Below, piece by piece: positions 11,201 to 21,782 of a stretch of 64,000 nucleotides of DNA. Positions within the stretch are counted from its first letter, which is position 1, and every line of letters begins with the position of its first letter. Position numbers and translations under genes: made by a program. The notes under the pieces were generated by a model. The model worked only from the letters and a program-made list of their open reading frames with translations, was not told where the DNA came from and searched no databases. Source of the DNA: Morinoia aosen (taxonomy: Eukaryota; Arthropoda; Malacostraca; Amphipoda; Talitridae); contig CM059569.1 of NCBI GenBank assembly GCA_030386875.1, forward strand, positions 46,973,842 to 47,037,841, written 5' to 3'.

Positions 11201-14200
11201 GTCTGATTTTGCGTCGTCAATGACAACGTATTGCTTCCGATTTGTTAGGTATGATCTGAACCAAACATGGGAAATCCCTCGAATGCCATAACAGTGTAGT
11301 TTCGAGAGTAGTATTTTATGGTCCACACAATCGAATGCTTTTCGGAAGTCAAGAAATACAGAGAAGACAGGCTTTCCTTCATCTATATTAGAATAGAGGA
11401 ATTGTCAATGATTTAATATAGCCTGTGTTGTTGGTTTTTTAGAGCGAAAGCCGTATTGTTTATCGTAAAGAAATGGTTTTTGTTCAAAATAAGAGTACAC
11501 TTTTTTATACACAATCTTTTCGAATACTTTGCTAATAATTGGTAGTACGGAGATAGGTCGATAATTGTTTACACAGGTTTTTTCACCACTTTTAAAGATA
11601 GGGGTTACTCTAGCAACTTTGAGGGAGTTCGGGAAAGTGCCTAGTGAGAGAGACTGGTTAATAATATTTGATATCAGCGGGGCTACAATGTCAGCAATAA
11701 CTTTAAGTACTTTAGTCGGAAACGTTTGTAGCCCACTCGATTTATTTTTCATGTTGTTTATGCACGTAATTACATCGGAGGAGTTTGTAGGCGTAAAGAA
11801 AAAGGAGTTGGGTTCTCGAATATGATCCATAAATTCCAGGTGATCAGTAGGTTCACTTGGAATACCATCAGCTATAGTTTTCCCTACGTTTACGAAGAAG
11901 TTGTTGAAGAGATTAGCAATTTATTTTTTCTCATGGTATTTCATATTATCTTGAATGACATATTCAATTTTCTTTTTATCGGCATTATTCGGTTTACAGA
12001 AAGAGTTAAGGAGATGCCAAGTCTTTTTAACGTCAGTTTTGAATTGAGTAAACTTGAGCGTAAAGTAGTTCTTTTTTGATGTTCTTATCTGGTTTGTTAC
12101 ATAGTTTCTGAATCGGTTATATGTTTCTCTAGATATTCGCCCTTCGCAAAGGAGGGCTAGGTACGCTTGACGTTTCTTTATATTTATTACGATGTCTCTA
12201 GTTATCCAGGGCTTTTGTTTATTTTTCGGGGTAGCTGTACGAGTTACAATTGTGCAACACTTATTGTATGCGGTCATTATACTTTCAGTCAACTTTACTA
12301 CTGCTTCATCAATGCTCTTAGCATTAATATTTTGTTGAGAGATGTGCAATGTAGGCATTGATTCTTCTAGAACTTTGCGCATTTCTTCAAGATTTGATTC
12401 GTTTATTTTACGATGTGAGTAAGTTTCAGCCCGTGCCTTGGTGCAAGCAATATAGACATTTTTCTTAATAAGAAAAACTGGGAAGTGATCTGATAAGTCA
12501 GAAGTAATTATTCCAGCAAGAAAATCACTTGGGTCTGTCATAAAGTTATTGTCAAGCAGCGTAGCACACTCTGAGGTTATTCGTGTAGGCTTTGTAATGA
12601 TCGGAAGGAAGGATTGAGACTGAAAGGTTGTTAGGAAATTAGAGATTGGTTCATAGCTTTCATGTTTCAGTAGATCATAATTGAAGTCACCGCATATTAT
12701 TATGTCATTGTATACGGGTCGAACATTTCCAGGTTCCGTTGAATGCTAGACTGTTTTACGACAGGAATTCTTTGATTGACAGTTTTTCTTCCTGGCAATT
12801 TATACTAATACATAAATAGATCTTGAAAGAGGATAAAATGATTACCTGTGCGGGATTGATATAGGTGACTATGCAATAAGAAACTATGAATTTATGTGCT
12901 GCATGATTTTTAACACTAATGATATATAAGAATCCTCGAACTGTAGATAGGATGTATTTTCAAACAAATCCGAACATTAGTAGCCAATATGGTCCTTTAG
13001 GAATCTTGTGCCCTAAAAATGTCGTACGTTCAGAATTCCACATAGTTAATGCGAAGCACTTTTGCAGACCCACCTTAAAACTAATTTGTTCGACATTTGG
13101 TTCTTCATTTTCTTCTGTTGCTTTCACTTTATCCCAGACTAGCTACACACTCTAATTCAAGCTGCAAAATGTATCTTCGATAGGATTTCATTCGTCCTGA
13201 AATTGGCAGCACAATTACTTATCAGTGTCTTCAAACTGGCGGTTTCGAATGAACACTTTTCGTTCTCCTCTATCGTGACCTCCGGGCAAAAATGCTTATG
13301 ATTTTCGGAACAATGTTTTCCCTATGGGTACGTCACAAATTAGTGCTTCGGGAAGTGAGCATTTGCCTCTTGTTCATACTTTTGAACGATATGGATGAAT
13401 TTGTATAAATCTAAAACCAAATGTTACTGGTTCTGTTTACACCTCTGATAATTTTTTGAACTTCTGTCCAATTCACTTCTACTGAGTCAACTTTTTTGTG
13501 ACTTAGTTTGGAGCACCACTCCGAGTTCACACATAGCTTCAGAATTTTTGCGTCAGTGTCGCATTGAATAGGCTTTTCTGTATGAGCATTTATCTGTGTT
13601 CAAGGCGGCTTCTCGGTAAACTACTCCACTGAAAAGCTTAAATGATTTTCAACAGAGCGCTTACAATTTTTACCAGGGTCTACAATATAGATACTGGTAA
13701 TTCAAATAAGTTTCTCAAGCATTGCACTGCGAGCACCCTGATTTATCCCTATATATATATATATGGTTTCGATAATGATTCCCCAGCGGCGACCGTCGAA
13801 TTGTTGAGTAGCTTCATTATTTCATTCACTGAGCGATACCTTTATGCCCGAAGTTTTGAGTTCTAGCCCCATTTTATCATTCAAAGACTAAACTCTAGAC
13901 TGGAGAGTTTAATCTAGGAAGTTGTCCGTCCCGTGATCTTGAATAAAAACCACCCGTTTGTAATTTTTGAAACCTCAAATTACGTGCACTCGAGCATCGC
14001 ATCCCACAGGCGGGTTGCCTGCACTTATACCCCGTCAAATGCCAACCTGTGGGCTTGATTTCCCTATCCTTGTTCATTACTGGCTGTCGACGGACGCGGT
14101 GTGTCTTCTGGCATTCCGTGGCATTCACAGCGATGTGAGCGCCATGAAAAACTTATCATGTGAATACTTTTTGACGTCCTGGTTAGCTTCTGAGAAGTAT

Positions 14201-15786
14201 ACCACTCCCTCGACTTCTATGCGAAGAACTGAAACGAAAATTTGTCTTTTTCTTTGAAATAGTTTCACGGGATTTAGCACCAATTAGAAAAGGAGCAGTC
14301 TGAGATATTTATTACATTAGTGTGAACGCTTCAATTGAACGCCCTAAGGAGTTTATAAGAATGGGCTTTATTAAGCAGCTAAGATTTTGTGGAGACTGCT
14401 CGAGTTTCTGCATAGTGCGTCTGTCTGTTAATGGGATAGTTAGTAATAATTTTCTACAAACGTTACTTTGTATCTTCTTTCATACATCAATTGTTCTCAA
14501 CATCGATCATCAAATTTACAATTGGACCGGTTTACCTTTCTTACAGCAATGTTGTGTTACCATTGATATACAGGATACGTGGGAATGACCACGCGTAGTT
14601 AGAATGCTATAGTAGCCGAGCACACAGTTGTGAGTGAGGGAACAAGCGTCCAAACTAACAACAACTGCATATACCGAATGATGCAGGCTTATTTCACATT
14701 ATTCCTGATTGTATTCACGTTTCAATAGTAAGCATATAAAAAATGCGCTATGATTGAATGCATGGAATAGAGATCTTTTATACAAATGTGTTTAAAAATA
14801 ATTAACTAATTTGGAACACGTAGAGAGTAAATACTACCGATGAAAAACAAAACAAATGAGCTAACTGAAACGAGATCTTTAAACTCTAAGAAAATGTGCT
14901 TAGAGAGGCTTCCATAAGTCGTTCAACCTAAGAGGTAGATTGTGACTTATGTTTGGGGAAGAAGTAAAATGAAAAAATAAGTATAAAAATTAACATAATA
15001 AACAAACGCCTAGACCAACATTGTTCTGGAAAATGAAATACAATTGGGAACATAAGTGATAACATTTTATCAGAAATGTATTCAAAAATATTTACACCAG
15101 ATCATTATCAATTAAGTTAATAGCGTTTTATCATCAACGTTGAGATTAGTGGCGGATAAAAGATGGCGATAAAACAGATGAAAATTTTAGGTGAATATAG
15201 TCGCGCTTGCTATGAAACCGTGTTGAAAGGATGTAAGCGATTCGGTTATAAAATGGTAATTTCAAGTACTGCCCTTTTGTAAAGTTCTATGTTGTACAAC
15301 GTGCAAAATTTCCAGCAGGTTATCAATTCATTTAGTTCTTCAAAAACTCTGTTAGATTCTGTAATTCAAAACCATAAATATTCCGCGTCACTAACGTTGT
15401 AAGATTTTTAATAACTCCCGCAAGTTAGTTAAGGAACAACTATAGCTCCTCACACTGGAAGTAGGGAAGATGAATGAATTTTTCAAATTATATTCATACG
15501 AAGCACAATGAATTCTTATATCGTTGATTAAATAGTTATACTTATAATAATAAACTCCCTCGTTGTTTTCACATAACGTTTTCGTAGATCACCGCGTGGA
15601 TTTCATTTGTTGCAGTACGTGTTGATTCCCATCCGCAACGCACACGAGTACGAGTATGCGATGCTCAATGCCCGAAATCTCGGACTGAACATCACAAGCA
15701 AAGAGACTTTACGGTTCGGATACGCCCTCTTCCAACACACCTCGATCCCTAGGACCGTGATAGCAATGGTCGCAACTCGAAAGTAG
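5105..15786 (+). CDS. FkbM-domain (Methyltransf_21, Star-like) type II membrane protein
   Basis: Six coding exons, 5105-5237, 6072-6271, 6831-7034, 7754-7852, 8928-9098 and 15616-15786, join without a phase conflict to a 325-residue protein ending in TAG. Residues 1-17 are a basic cytosolic tail (PRRRLVR), followed by a hydrophobic signal anchor (about 18-36), giving a Golgi/ER type II topology. The FkbM fold starts at about 112 with NGTFLEVGAGDGE (SAM-binding loop type) and WRGLLVEP (acidic ribose-binding position). The later family motif, usually D-x-E-G-x-E, reads LLVLDTNSGELLMM, so one acidic residue is missing and catalysis is doubtful. Drosophila Star is a related family member that works in trafficking of EGFR ligands rather than as a proven enzyme; whether this protein acts the same way is inference. 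The 6.5-kb last intron contains an antisense retrotransposon. AATAAA follows the stop by 144 bases. Confidence 0.88.
6072..6271 (+). CDS. FkbM gene: luminal stem exon
   Basis: The acceptor TTGATCAG|GTTGCGG was chosen because its phase (2) fits the preceding exon. The stronger-looking TTTACAG at 6087 would put a stop 19 codons in. It encodes the segment up to YIGDI, which precedes the methyltransferase fold. Donor ATC|GTGAGT. Confidence 0.8.
6370..6586. mobile_element. MITE with about 27-bp terminal inverted repeats in intron 2
   Basis: GGTGCTGCTATAGCGTGAGG and GTCTACC near 6372 are mirrored by GGTAGACCTTACGCTATAG and AAGCACC ending near 6585, with two mismatches across the core. No coding capacity is present. 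The interior contains three tandem TTAGG units (about 6444-6459). The class is not assignable, and no clean target-site duplication is visible. Confidence 0.6.
6586..6698. mobile_element. Dispersed repeat fragment (copy 1)
   Basis: It begins CAGTAGCGCAACCAGG and includes TTTCAGTCGCCGTTT followed by AAGTAAAA and an A-rich run. The same order occurs at 52245-52335. GC-rich ends of this type are seen in DNA-transposon termini; the superfamily is not determined. Confidence 0.55.
6706..6842 (+). repeat. 75-bp tandem duplication of the exon 3 acceptor region
   Basis: Unit 1 starts at 6706 and unit 2 at 6781; both begin TGACCACGAACTTG and end CAGGTGAATGG. The second copy is the real exon 3 junction. 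The first is a decoy junction at 6756 that would read VNGTIGP and stop. Confidence 0.8.
6831..7034 (+). CDS. FkbM gene: SAM-binding exon
   Basis: 68 codons, phase 0 at both ends, clearly higher in GC than its surroundings. It carries NGTFLEVGAGDGEF and NWRGLLVEP and ends HRKVTIA before GTAAAA. The CAG|GTGAATGG junction is repeated 75 bases upstream. Confidence 0.88.
7439..7802 (+). repeat. 91-bp tandem repeat, four units, ending in exon 4
   Basis: Units start at 7439, 7530, 7621 and 7712, an exact 91-base spacing. Shared landmarks are a GTTCATTAAACGAAAGTATC-like stretch, then GGAAATGCTTTGGGTGCCCA and GTGGACG. The fourth unit runs into exon 4 and supplies its acceptor. A partial older unit precedes 7439. 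Confidence 0.85.
7754..7852 (+). CDS. FkbM gene: exon 4
   Basis: 33 codons (EMLWVPRV to SSYVDAD), phase 0, between TTTCTAG and GTAAGT. The acceptor TCTAG was preferred over the CAG 19 bases further in because only this one keeps the frame. Its start lies in the last unit of a 91-bp tandem repeat. Confidence 0.8.
8650..8735 (+). mobile_element. tRNA-derived SINE head (candidate)
   Basis: GGTCGAGTGGTTAATGG resembles a polymerase III A box, and AGTTCGAATCC at 8711-8721 is a near-perfect B box. It is not a functional tRNA: no acceptor stem pairs. It lies in intron 4 of the FkbM gene. Confidence 0.45.
8928..9098 (+). CDS. FkbM gene: exon 5
   Basis: 57 codons, phase 0, from DRADGDERIVQCYTLGSLV to EQRYR, between CCTGTACAG and GTGAGT. 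It holds the degenerate acidic motif LDTNSGE. A candidate tRNA-derived SINE lies just upstream in intron 4. Confidence 0.85.
10262..11407 (-). pseudogene. LINE ORF2 fragment: RT palm to C terminus
   Basis: After the stop at 11405-11407 the frame stays open through LDFRKAFDCVDH, HGVPQGSVLGPLL, the mutated FAGDS box and the thumb/C-terminal region with FLGIIIDKHLTF and TWNSIPAEIR. The Asp-to-Gly change in the catalytic box is inactivating. Confidence 0.85.
11405..11920 (-). pseudogene. LINE ORF2 fragment: RT fingers
   Basis: This lies in the same frame as the flanking fragments, from the stop at 11921 to the TGA at 11405. It includes VARVTPIFKSGEK, NNYRPISVLPIISKVFEK and YGFRSKKPT, which are reverse transcriptase fingers motifs. 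Confidence 0.85.
11921..12760 (-). pseudogene. LINE ORF2 fragment: endonuclease end and linker
   Basis: GDFN and SDHFPVF, the last two conserved motifs of the APE-type endonuclease, are present; the upstream catalytic motifs are missing. The linker contains KQKPWITRDI, typical of LINE ORF2 proteins. The frame ends at TAA 11921-11923. Confidence 0.8.
12761..15615 (+). other. Remainder of FkbM intron 5
   Basis: 2.9 kb of AT-rich intron. Only a short (TA)n run near 13750-13765 was recognised. Several small ORFs here have no family resemblance. Confidence 0.5.
15616..15786 (+). CDS. FkbM gene: terminal coding exon
   Basis: Acceptor TTTGTTGCAG, then 56 codons in phase 0 (YVLIPIRNAHEYEY to VATRK) and TAG at 15784. 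Residues HTSIPRTVIAMVATRK have the basic/hydrophobic character usual at the C terminus of this family. Confidence 0.85.
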   Translation, partial: YVLIPIRNAHEYEYAMLNARNLGLNITSKETLRFGYALFQHTSIPRTVIAMVATRK

Positions 15787-15929
15787 CGTTCTCTGCCTCC
15801 AGTTAAAAGGTAGGTTCACTACCAATTTTATTTCCTTTACTTTCCCGACGTTTATAAAAACAACCATCAAGTAACCTATTGCCCAGATTTTTGAAAATTT
15901 TCGTCCAGTGAGGCATTGAAAAATGAACC

Positions 15930-15935
15930 AATAAA
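15930..15935 (+). terminator. Polyadenylation signal AATAAA of the FkbM gene
   Basis: The first AATAAA downstream of the stop codon, giving a 3' UTR of about 165 bases if cleavage follows at the usual 15-25 bases. Confidence 0.55.
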
Positions 15936-16757
15936 TATTAACCAAAAATTAATATAATAATCTGTCTAATATTTAACGAGCAGAAGTTTCACTTCACTTT
16001 CATTATTCAAACAATTATACCAGTAAAATTAAGAGAAATGAAACATTTTTCTTTTTCAAATCTATTTCTGAAGAACACAGTCAAACGCTGCATCGATCTG
16101 TTAAGTCTATGCTACGGCTACATCAATAGAACATCTGAGAAGAAATAATTGAAAGGCATTCTTACAAATTTTTCAACTTTCATGATCACTCTACGTGTTA
16201 ATAATTTTCATGGATTGTTACTCCATTCGCCGTACAGTTTACCAGTTAATTGTCAAAGGTTGGCTTTGACATCTACTGTAAATAATCTCACATCTTTTAG
16301 GATGATGACATCTACAAACAAACTTGAAAAATGAAGAATTATTTCGAGTTCGGGTTTGTTTGGTAGCTAATGCGGTAAAAATGGTTGAAACGACTTTAGC
16401 TCGCTCGTGGAATGAATTCTAGATAGAATCGTCGGTGTTTGAGATGACGTTTCAAAATTATTAGTATTACTATTACAGTTCAAACGCAGAGTACCTTACC
16501 ACGCAAAGTAATTTCGGCAGAATGTATTAGAATAATTGCAAGGTGTTGAAGTTTGTGTTTGTTTACCAATTGTTGCTAAGGTCTTTCGTGACAACCGAAT
16601 TAAAATAAAGTCCTTCAATGCCTAGATTTTGCTACACTACAACTTCCATATTTCTAACTGATGATCTGCACAAGATTAATTGTGACTCGTAACCACTGCA
16701 TAGTGGCCGGCTGTACGAAATTTTACCATCACGTACTTCCCCTCTGACGTTTACAAG

Positions 16758-16829
16758 CTCTTTTAAACATCTTAACGTATACTCTTTTAAAAATCTCAAC
16801 GTATACTCTTTTAAACATCTCAACGTATT
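16758..16829. repeat. Tandem repeat, 3 x 24 bp
   Basis: Three units of CTCTTTTAAACATCTCAACG plus TATA start at 16758, 16782 and 16806, with one to three differences between units. Confidence 0.8.
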
Positions 16830-17654
16830 AAAAACAACACTATTTATATAAGTACAACTTGCTTCATAAGGTTACCTCTGTTACAGAGTACCAAAGCCAC
16901 TCGCCAAAGCCAGAGTACAAAGCCTCTTCACTCGACTGTGAAGCCTATGCTTATCTAGAAATTTAATTCGAAAATTAAAGGAAATGAAACTAAAACCGTA
17001 AGGTAGGCAAAGGAAGGGTTGAATAGATAAAAAAATGGATAAATGAAAAATCCTCTAGAATGAATCTAGAGACTTGCAAGAAATAATGTTATAATTCCGT
17101 ACGAAAATACTTCGTAGACTCTGTTTTTCTATGCTTTTTGGTTAGAGTCTTATCGTGCCTGTAGAGGTTTGACAAATTCCTCATTACCAATTACGGTGAT
17201 AGATACTTAACCTTTACCACTATTCACTTCTACCTATCGCTTTTGCTGCCTTCGATAAGATACTGTTATGTTCATAATAGTCTTTTTAAAGCTGTATTCA
17301 TATAATCACATGTATAAGAACTTTTTTGTGTAATCAGAACTTTTGACCTGTCGAAAATTTGCTCGAGAGATCAGGTCATCTCTTCTTAGAGTTCAAGCTT
17401 TCCGCGCACTTGTCTCTAACGCTTACATTAGAAACAAAGTTGGCTTACCCTACGTTGCTTGACACGACGTTAATTTTCCATAATGGTTGAGCAACATGAG
17501 AACTGTTGAAGTAACGTTGCAGATGGCGCTGGTGAGGATGACTCAGTCTCAGCCCAGCGTAAACATGGACGCCATGGCGGAGAAATTGGACCTCCACTTA
17601 GTTGCCCCCGTCACCGTGTCGTTTGGATTCGCTTTCTATTTGCACTCATCGCTG

Positions 17655-17985
17655 ATGCACAAGCTGAACATCACTTCCGAGATCCTGCATAGCTGATCCC
17701 TTAGTTGTATATCACTATCGAGATCCAGCGTGACTGGTCCATTAGCTGTTTATTTCTACCAAGATATACAGCTATTAGAAGATCTACAAGCTGAACATCA
17801 CTACCGAGATTCTACATAACTGATCCCTTAGCTGTATATCACAACCGAGATCCTACATAACCAATCCATTAGCTGTATATCACTACCGAGTTCCCGTATA
17901 GCTGATCCCTTAGCTGTATATCACTACCGAGATTCTACGTAACTGATCCATTAGCTGTATATCACTGCCGAGATCCGAGATCCGA
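17655..17985. repeat. Tandem repeat, 41-bp period, about eight units
   Basis: The phrase CTGATCCCTTAGCTGTATAT, followed by CACTACCGAG, recurs. Anchors fall at 17693, 17734, 17820, 17861, 17902 and 17943, i.e. 41-base steps with one 86-base interval holding a diverged stretch. Confidence 0.85.
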
Positions 17986-20900
17986 TTTAGTGTTTGGCCA
18001 ATTTGAGATTTCGGTTCTTGCTCACTTAATATAAATGTTATATATTGTTGTCTTTGAAACTGCAACTCTCATCTACGAGTTGTTTACTCAGTATTCCACC
18101 ATTTGAATATTTGAGATGGTATAATCACTAGTTTAACTGTAACTGTGCATCAGAATTACGAAGATATTCTCGGGTATAAATGACCACAATATTAGAAAAA
18201 AGATACCCGCATTCAAAGCTAAATATTTAGCTTGGATGATTGATGCAAGCTGATACATTTAAAAATTCCTCCAGAAATGATCACCTTCAACTAGAATGAA
18301 CTCATGAGCGTAGAGTTTTTACCCTCAGAGGCAGCCATTAGCCACAAATGTAGGTGTTGCTATAGACACAATAAGAAGAAAGTGTCCACGCCAAATTCAA
18401 CACAATTGTTTACTGAAAATTCAATGGATCAATATGTTCAATTTGTTAGCCAAACTTAGGGTACTTTGCGGGTATAGATTCACGTAAAGGTTTTGTTTAC
18501 GTGTTTCTTTGCACTTTTATTTATTACTTTGAGGGTAATCATGCGGAGCTGTAAATAACAAAACATTTTCTATTGACGTGTACGAAAATATTTTTTACTA
18601 GAAACAGAAAATCAATTAGGGTTAAATTGTCTGTAATATAATGGAGTTAAAATCAAGAGCCGGAAATTTTCCTGCTTGAGAGTATTATTGTTTGTCAGTT
18701 GTTTCATGTGTTCGTTAATACCCTTTATACCCTTTATACCCTAATTCCCTTTAATACCCTTTAATACATTCAGTAAAATTATAACTTAAACATACGAGTA
18801 GCACACAACATGTCTATCTGATCTGCTTCACGGCTTCAAGTCATTAATTAAATTCTGAAAATAAATTTTTTCACGTTTTCTTTTGCCTTTGCTTGAGATT
18901 TGGATAAACGTCTCACATCGTTGTGAACGTATGAAAGTAAATTTGAAAAGTGAAATAAGTTCTCAAATGCCTAATTCCATGCGTCATTATGTTCTGATTT
19001 CGTTGTCATTAGTTTGGCGAATGCAACCACTGCGAGACTGCGGGAAGGAGAGCGCTGAGAAAATTACCGTGTTCAGAATATAAACGTGGATTCCCTTATA
19101 AAACACATGGCCTCGTATTTGAATTGAATTTAATCAATCCAAAAATATCTGCCTGAATTCCACATGAAATTAGGATTATGTTCTTTTATGTTCCGGTGCT
19201 TAAATTTGTATTTTGTTTCATCACGGACTGCGAAGCTATGCCCTGATGACATCTTTCGGTGATTACTACATGTACTAGTATAATAAAGAAAAAGTTTGCT
19301 CTCGGAAAAGCTTTTAGAATTGTCCTACAATGAAATGCTAGAGGCAAAATTCTTGGAGGTGCGGCAGAGACCGTTATACACTCGTATAAAGCCTCAAATT
19401 CTCCTTAATTTCTCATAATATCTTTGGTAACTTCAGAGCAAAATTTATGTATGCTAGTAGCTCGGAAAGAATACAGAGCCAATTATCAGCTTTAATTTTC
19501 ACAATGGAGAAGCAGTATAAGCCCCTTAATTCAAGAAATAAATGCAACTTTTACAAAATGTAGCGAAGTATATTTGCTTTGCGATGTTCCTACATCCATT
19601 TTCAATGCATTGGATGAATAAAACTCGTTTTTTTAGTACCAGAAGAGGAAACGCACGAGATATAAATTAAAGAGCAAAGTGAGCATCGAAAGATTTAAGT
19701 AATTGTGGTGAATTTCTACTTCTGCGTCAAATAGTTGCAATGAAAAATGAGAAAGCTTGCGCGTCAGAAACTGAATCCCGAATTGATTTCTTGGTAAACG
19801 AAAACAACCCGATTTTGTGCTCTTTAACAAATATCGAACATTTAGAAATAAACAAGAGTATAATTATACAATTTTCTGAATTTACTTCTAAAAACTCGCC
19901 GAAAATATACTTTTCTTTAATTATACGGTTTCCTAATGATGGCACCCACAATGTTATCAATGCCACGTCCGAAGTGATAATTTTTAAAGAATCTAAAAAC
20001 CCATTCTCACATGGGTTTTCTTCCTGCTTTCTCGATATCTCTTGAGTGTAATGCGTTCTACATGTTTCCAGGCACGCCAAGAAAAATGCCAGACCTCGTA
20101 TCTTTAATCCGAGAATAGCTCTTTCATGTAATACGTTTTTTCGACGTTAATGACACCATTTCTCGTCCCAACTGAGTAAAGTTACGAGTCTATGAGCCTA
20201 TCTATTTATCCTGGAACAGACCAACCTAATTGAGAAAAGTTATCTCTGTCTTGACCGTGAGTCCAGGAGCTTATCCATTTATCCTAGAACTGTCACACGT
20301 TCACGATTCCACCACAGCTTATCAAGACAAACTCGCTTTGCCACTCAACGTCATCTGCTGAAAGATCCATTCGCTGACGCTGGTGCAGCTTTTAGATTGA
20401 ATACTTCTTTACCTCGTCCAATTTACTAGGGTCCGTACACTCAATTTTCAAACCACGAGTGCCACTACCTAAATTTCTTAAGTCATTTGATATTCGAGAG
20501 ATTTTCATTCTATTGCATAGACATCACTTCATCATTTTTTAGCGAGATGTTTATCACATTGTGAGTTGAACTGAGATGTTTTGAATAAAACCTGTTTGTA
20601 ATTGTCAATGTAGAAAAAGAGATACCCCTAAGCTACTATACCCCTTTCTAGCTCGTGAAATGAGTGATTTTTAGACGTTGCACTCAGCTCTGATATTATG
20701 TTCCAGCTACCATAAATCCAATGGCATATCTTGATGATATCGTTGGAATAAAATACTAGTAGAAATAAATAATTGAGGGCAAAGTATTTTAAATGTTGCT
20801 TAATCTAGATTTGATTATAAATGAAACTGCAATAATAAAAGAACCGTTCTAAAGCTGGATTATAATTGTGATACTGATGTTGTGCGCTTGACTAAGCACA

Positions 20901-21087
20901 GATTGAGAGTTTAGTGCTTCTTGTTACCTAGAACAGACGGATTGGTTAATTCAATAACAGGAAGCAGCGTTTCGCTCTCTGTTGCAGGAAGTTTGTGGTT
21001 GAGCTTCACTCAAATGTGAGTTCAGGTCATTTTGTCGGTCCTAACGATCACCACAAATCATTTCATTTGTAAAGCAAATTCATTTCA

Positions 21088-21145
21088 TTCTACATCTGTA
21101 TCACCTGTGGTAAATAATTTTTTTTAAATTGTTTTAAATTTTACG
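21088..21145 (+). mobile_element. Solo 3' end of the LINE family at 9850-12760
   Basis: CATTCTACATCTGTATCACC and TGTGGTAAATAA match the minus-strand 3' end of the intron 5 LINE (about 9868-9905) with one mismatch over 32 bases, followed by an AAATTGTTTT-type tail. It is a very short 5'-truncated insertion on the plus strand. Confidence 0.65.
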
Positions 21146-21699
21146 ATGAGGAACGTTGACGAAATCGACACGAGCGATCATTCTATCGTATAATTTTTCC
21201 GTAAAATATTTGCGCACGCCAATATTGTACTGTCACCTGATCGAGTTGATCATACGTGTTGTAGGTTCTTTTTACATAATTCAAGAAAACGGTTTGTGAG
21301 TTAAATATCTAAATGTCTATCTTTGTTTACGAATATCTCATGTCTACCAAGACCGTAGATTCGTGTCTTGTTAATACAAAACTGCGACGTTATTTGTTCC
21401 CAACCGGAGAAAAACTCAATACGAATTTTCTTTCGCGAGGTTAACATTTTTATTCAAAATATTTCATTTTGAGTTAAAATAAACAAGCGCAGAAGCAGTT
21501 ACTTGCTAGCTTCTGCACAGCGAGTTCCCTAAATATCTACGTAATCTAGAATAAGTTCATTCTTTATACCTGAAGTTAATCTTGCGAGCTCGATGCAATA
21601 ATATTACACTCATCTAAAATACTCTCACGTGTTCGAGTGGGCTACCCTCAAATAGGAGGCATCCCTCAGGCGTTAAGAGAATACAGAAGCAAGAGAGCC

Positions 21700-21734
21700 T
21701 CAGTTAGTGCCTAGCGAGGTGTGGGAGTGGATGT
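21700..21734 (+). promoter_or_regulatory. TATA-less core promoter: initiator plus DPE
   Basis: TCAGTT at 21700-21705 fits the arthropod initiator TCAKTY. With A at 21702 as +1, bases +28 to +33 (21729-21734) are GGATGT, a full match to the DPE consensus RGWYVT at the required spacing. No TATA-like element is present near -30. The ATG follows at +40. Confidence 0.6.
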
Positions 21735-21782
21735 GCTATCATGGAGCGCAGGCGCAGAAGCGTGTTCCGTCTCACAGTTCTA
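21702..21782 (+). CDS. Candidate first exon of the cuticle protein gene
   Basis: 39-base leader, then 14 codons MERRRRSVFRLTVL and the strong donor GTAAGA. The phase (0) and the basic-then-hydrophobic composition fit the N-terminal half of the signal peptide whose other half opens the exon at 51666. The implied intron is 29.9 kb. It could instead begin some other gene whose later exons were not recognised. Confidence 0.5.

Larger units (their letters stand above)
9850..12760 (-). mobile_element. Non-LTR retrotransposon (LINE), 5'-truncated and inactivated
   Basis: One minus-strand frame can be followed from the end of an APE endonuclease domain (IIICGDFN near 12690, SDHFPVF near 12484), through the linker, into a reverse transcriptase (NYRPISVLP, LDFRKAFDCVDH, HGVPQGSVLGPLL) and the C-terminal domain, ending at 10262. 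In-frame stops at 11921-11923 and 11405-11407 interrupt it. The polymerase box that should read F/Y-A-D-D reads FAGD, so the copy could not be active even without the stops. The 3' end has three 9-bp units (AAATTGTTT on the minus strand, 9850-9876), the microsatellite-like tail seen in several LINE clades. It is inserted antisense in the last intron of the FkbM gene. A CR1/jockey-type clade is likely, but a tree would be needed. Confidence 0.88.
15956..21699. other. Intergenic region with minisatellites
   Basis: It holds a 3 x 24-bp repeat, a 41-bp repeat array, a CCCTTTA-rich short repeat (18714-18767) and the solo LINE end near 21088. A stretch at 17520-17696 after TTGCAG has coding-like composition but matches no family. 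Nothing else was recognised. Confidence 0.5.

Noticed and set aside
11094..12361. Plus-strand ORFs at 11094, 11565, 11822 and 12167
   Set aside because: Antisense shadows of the LINE on the minus strand.
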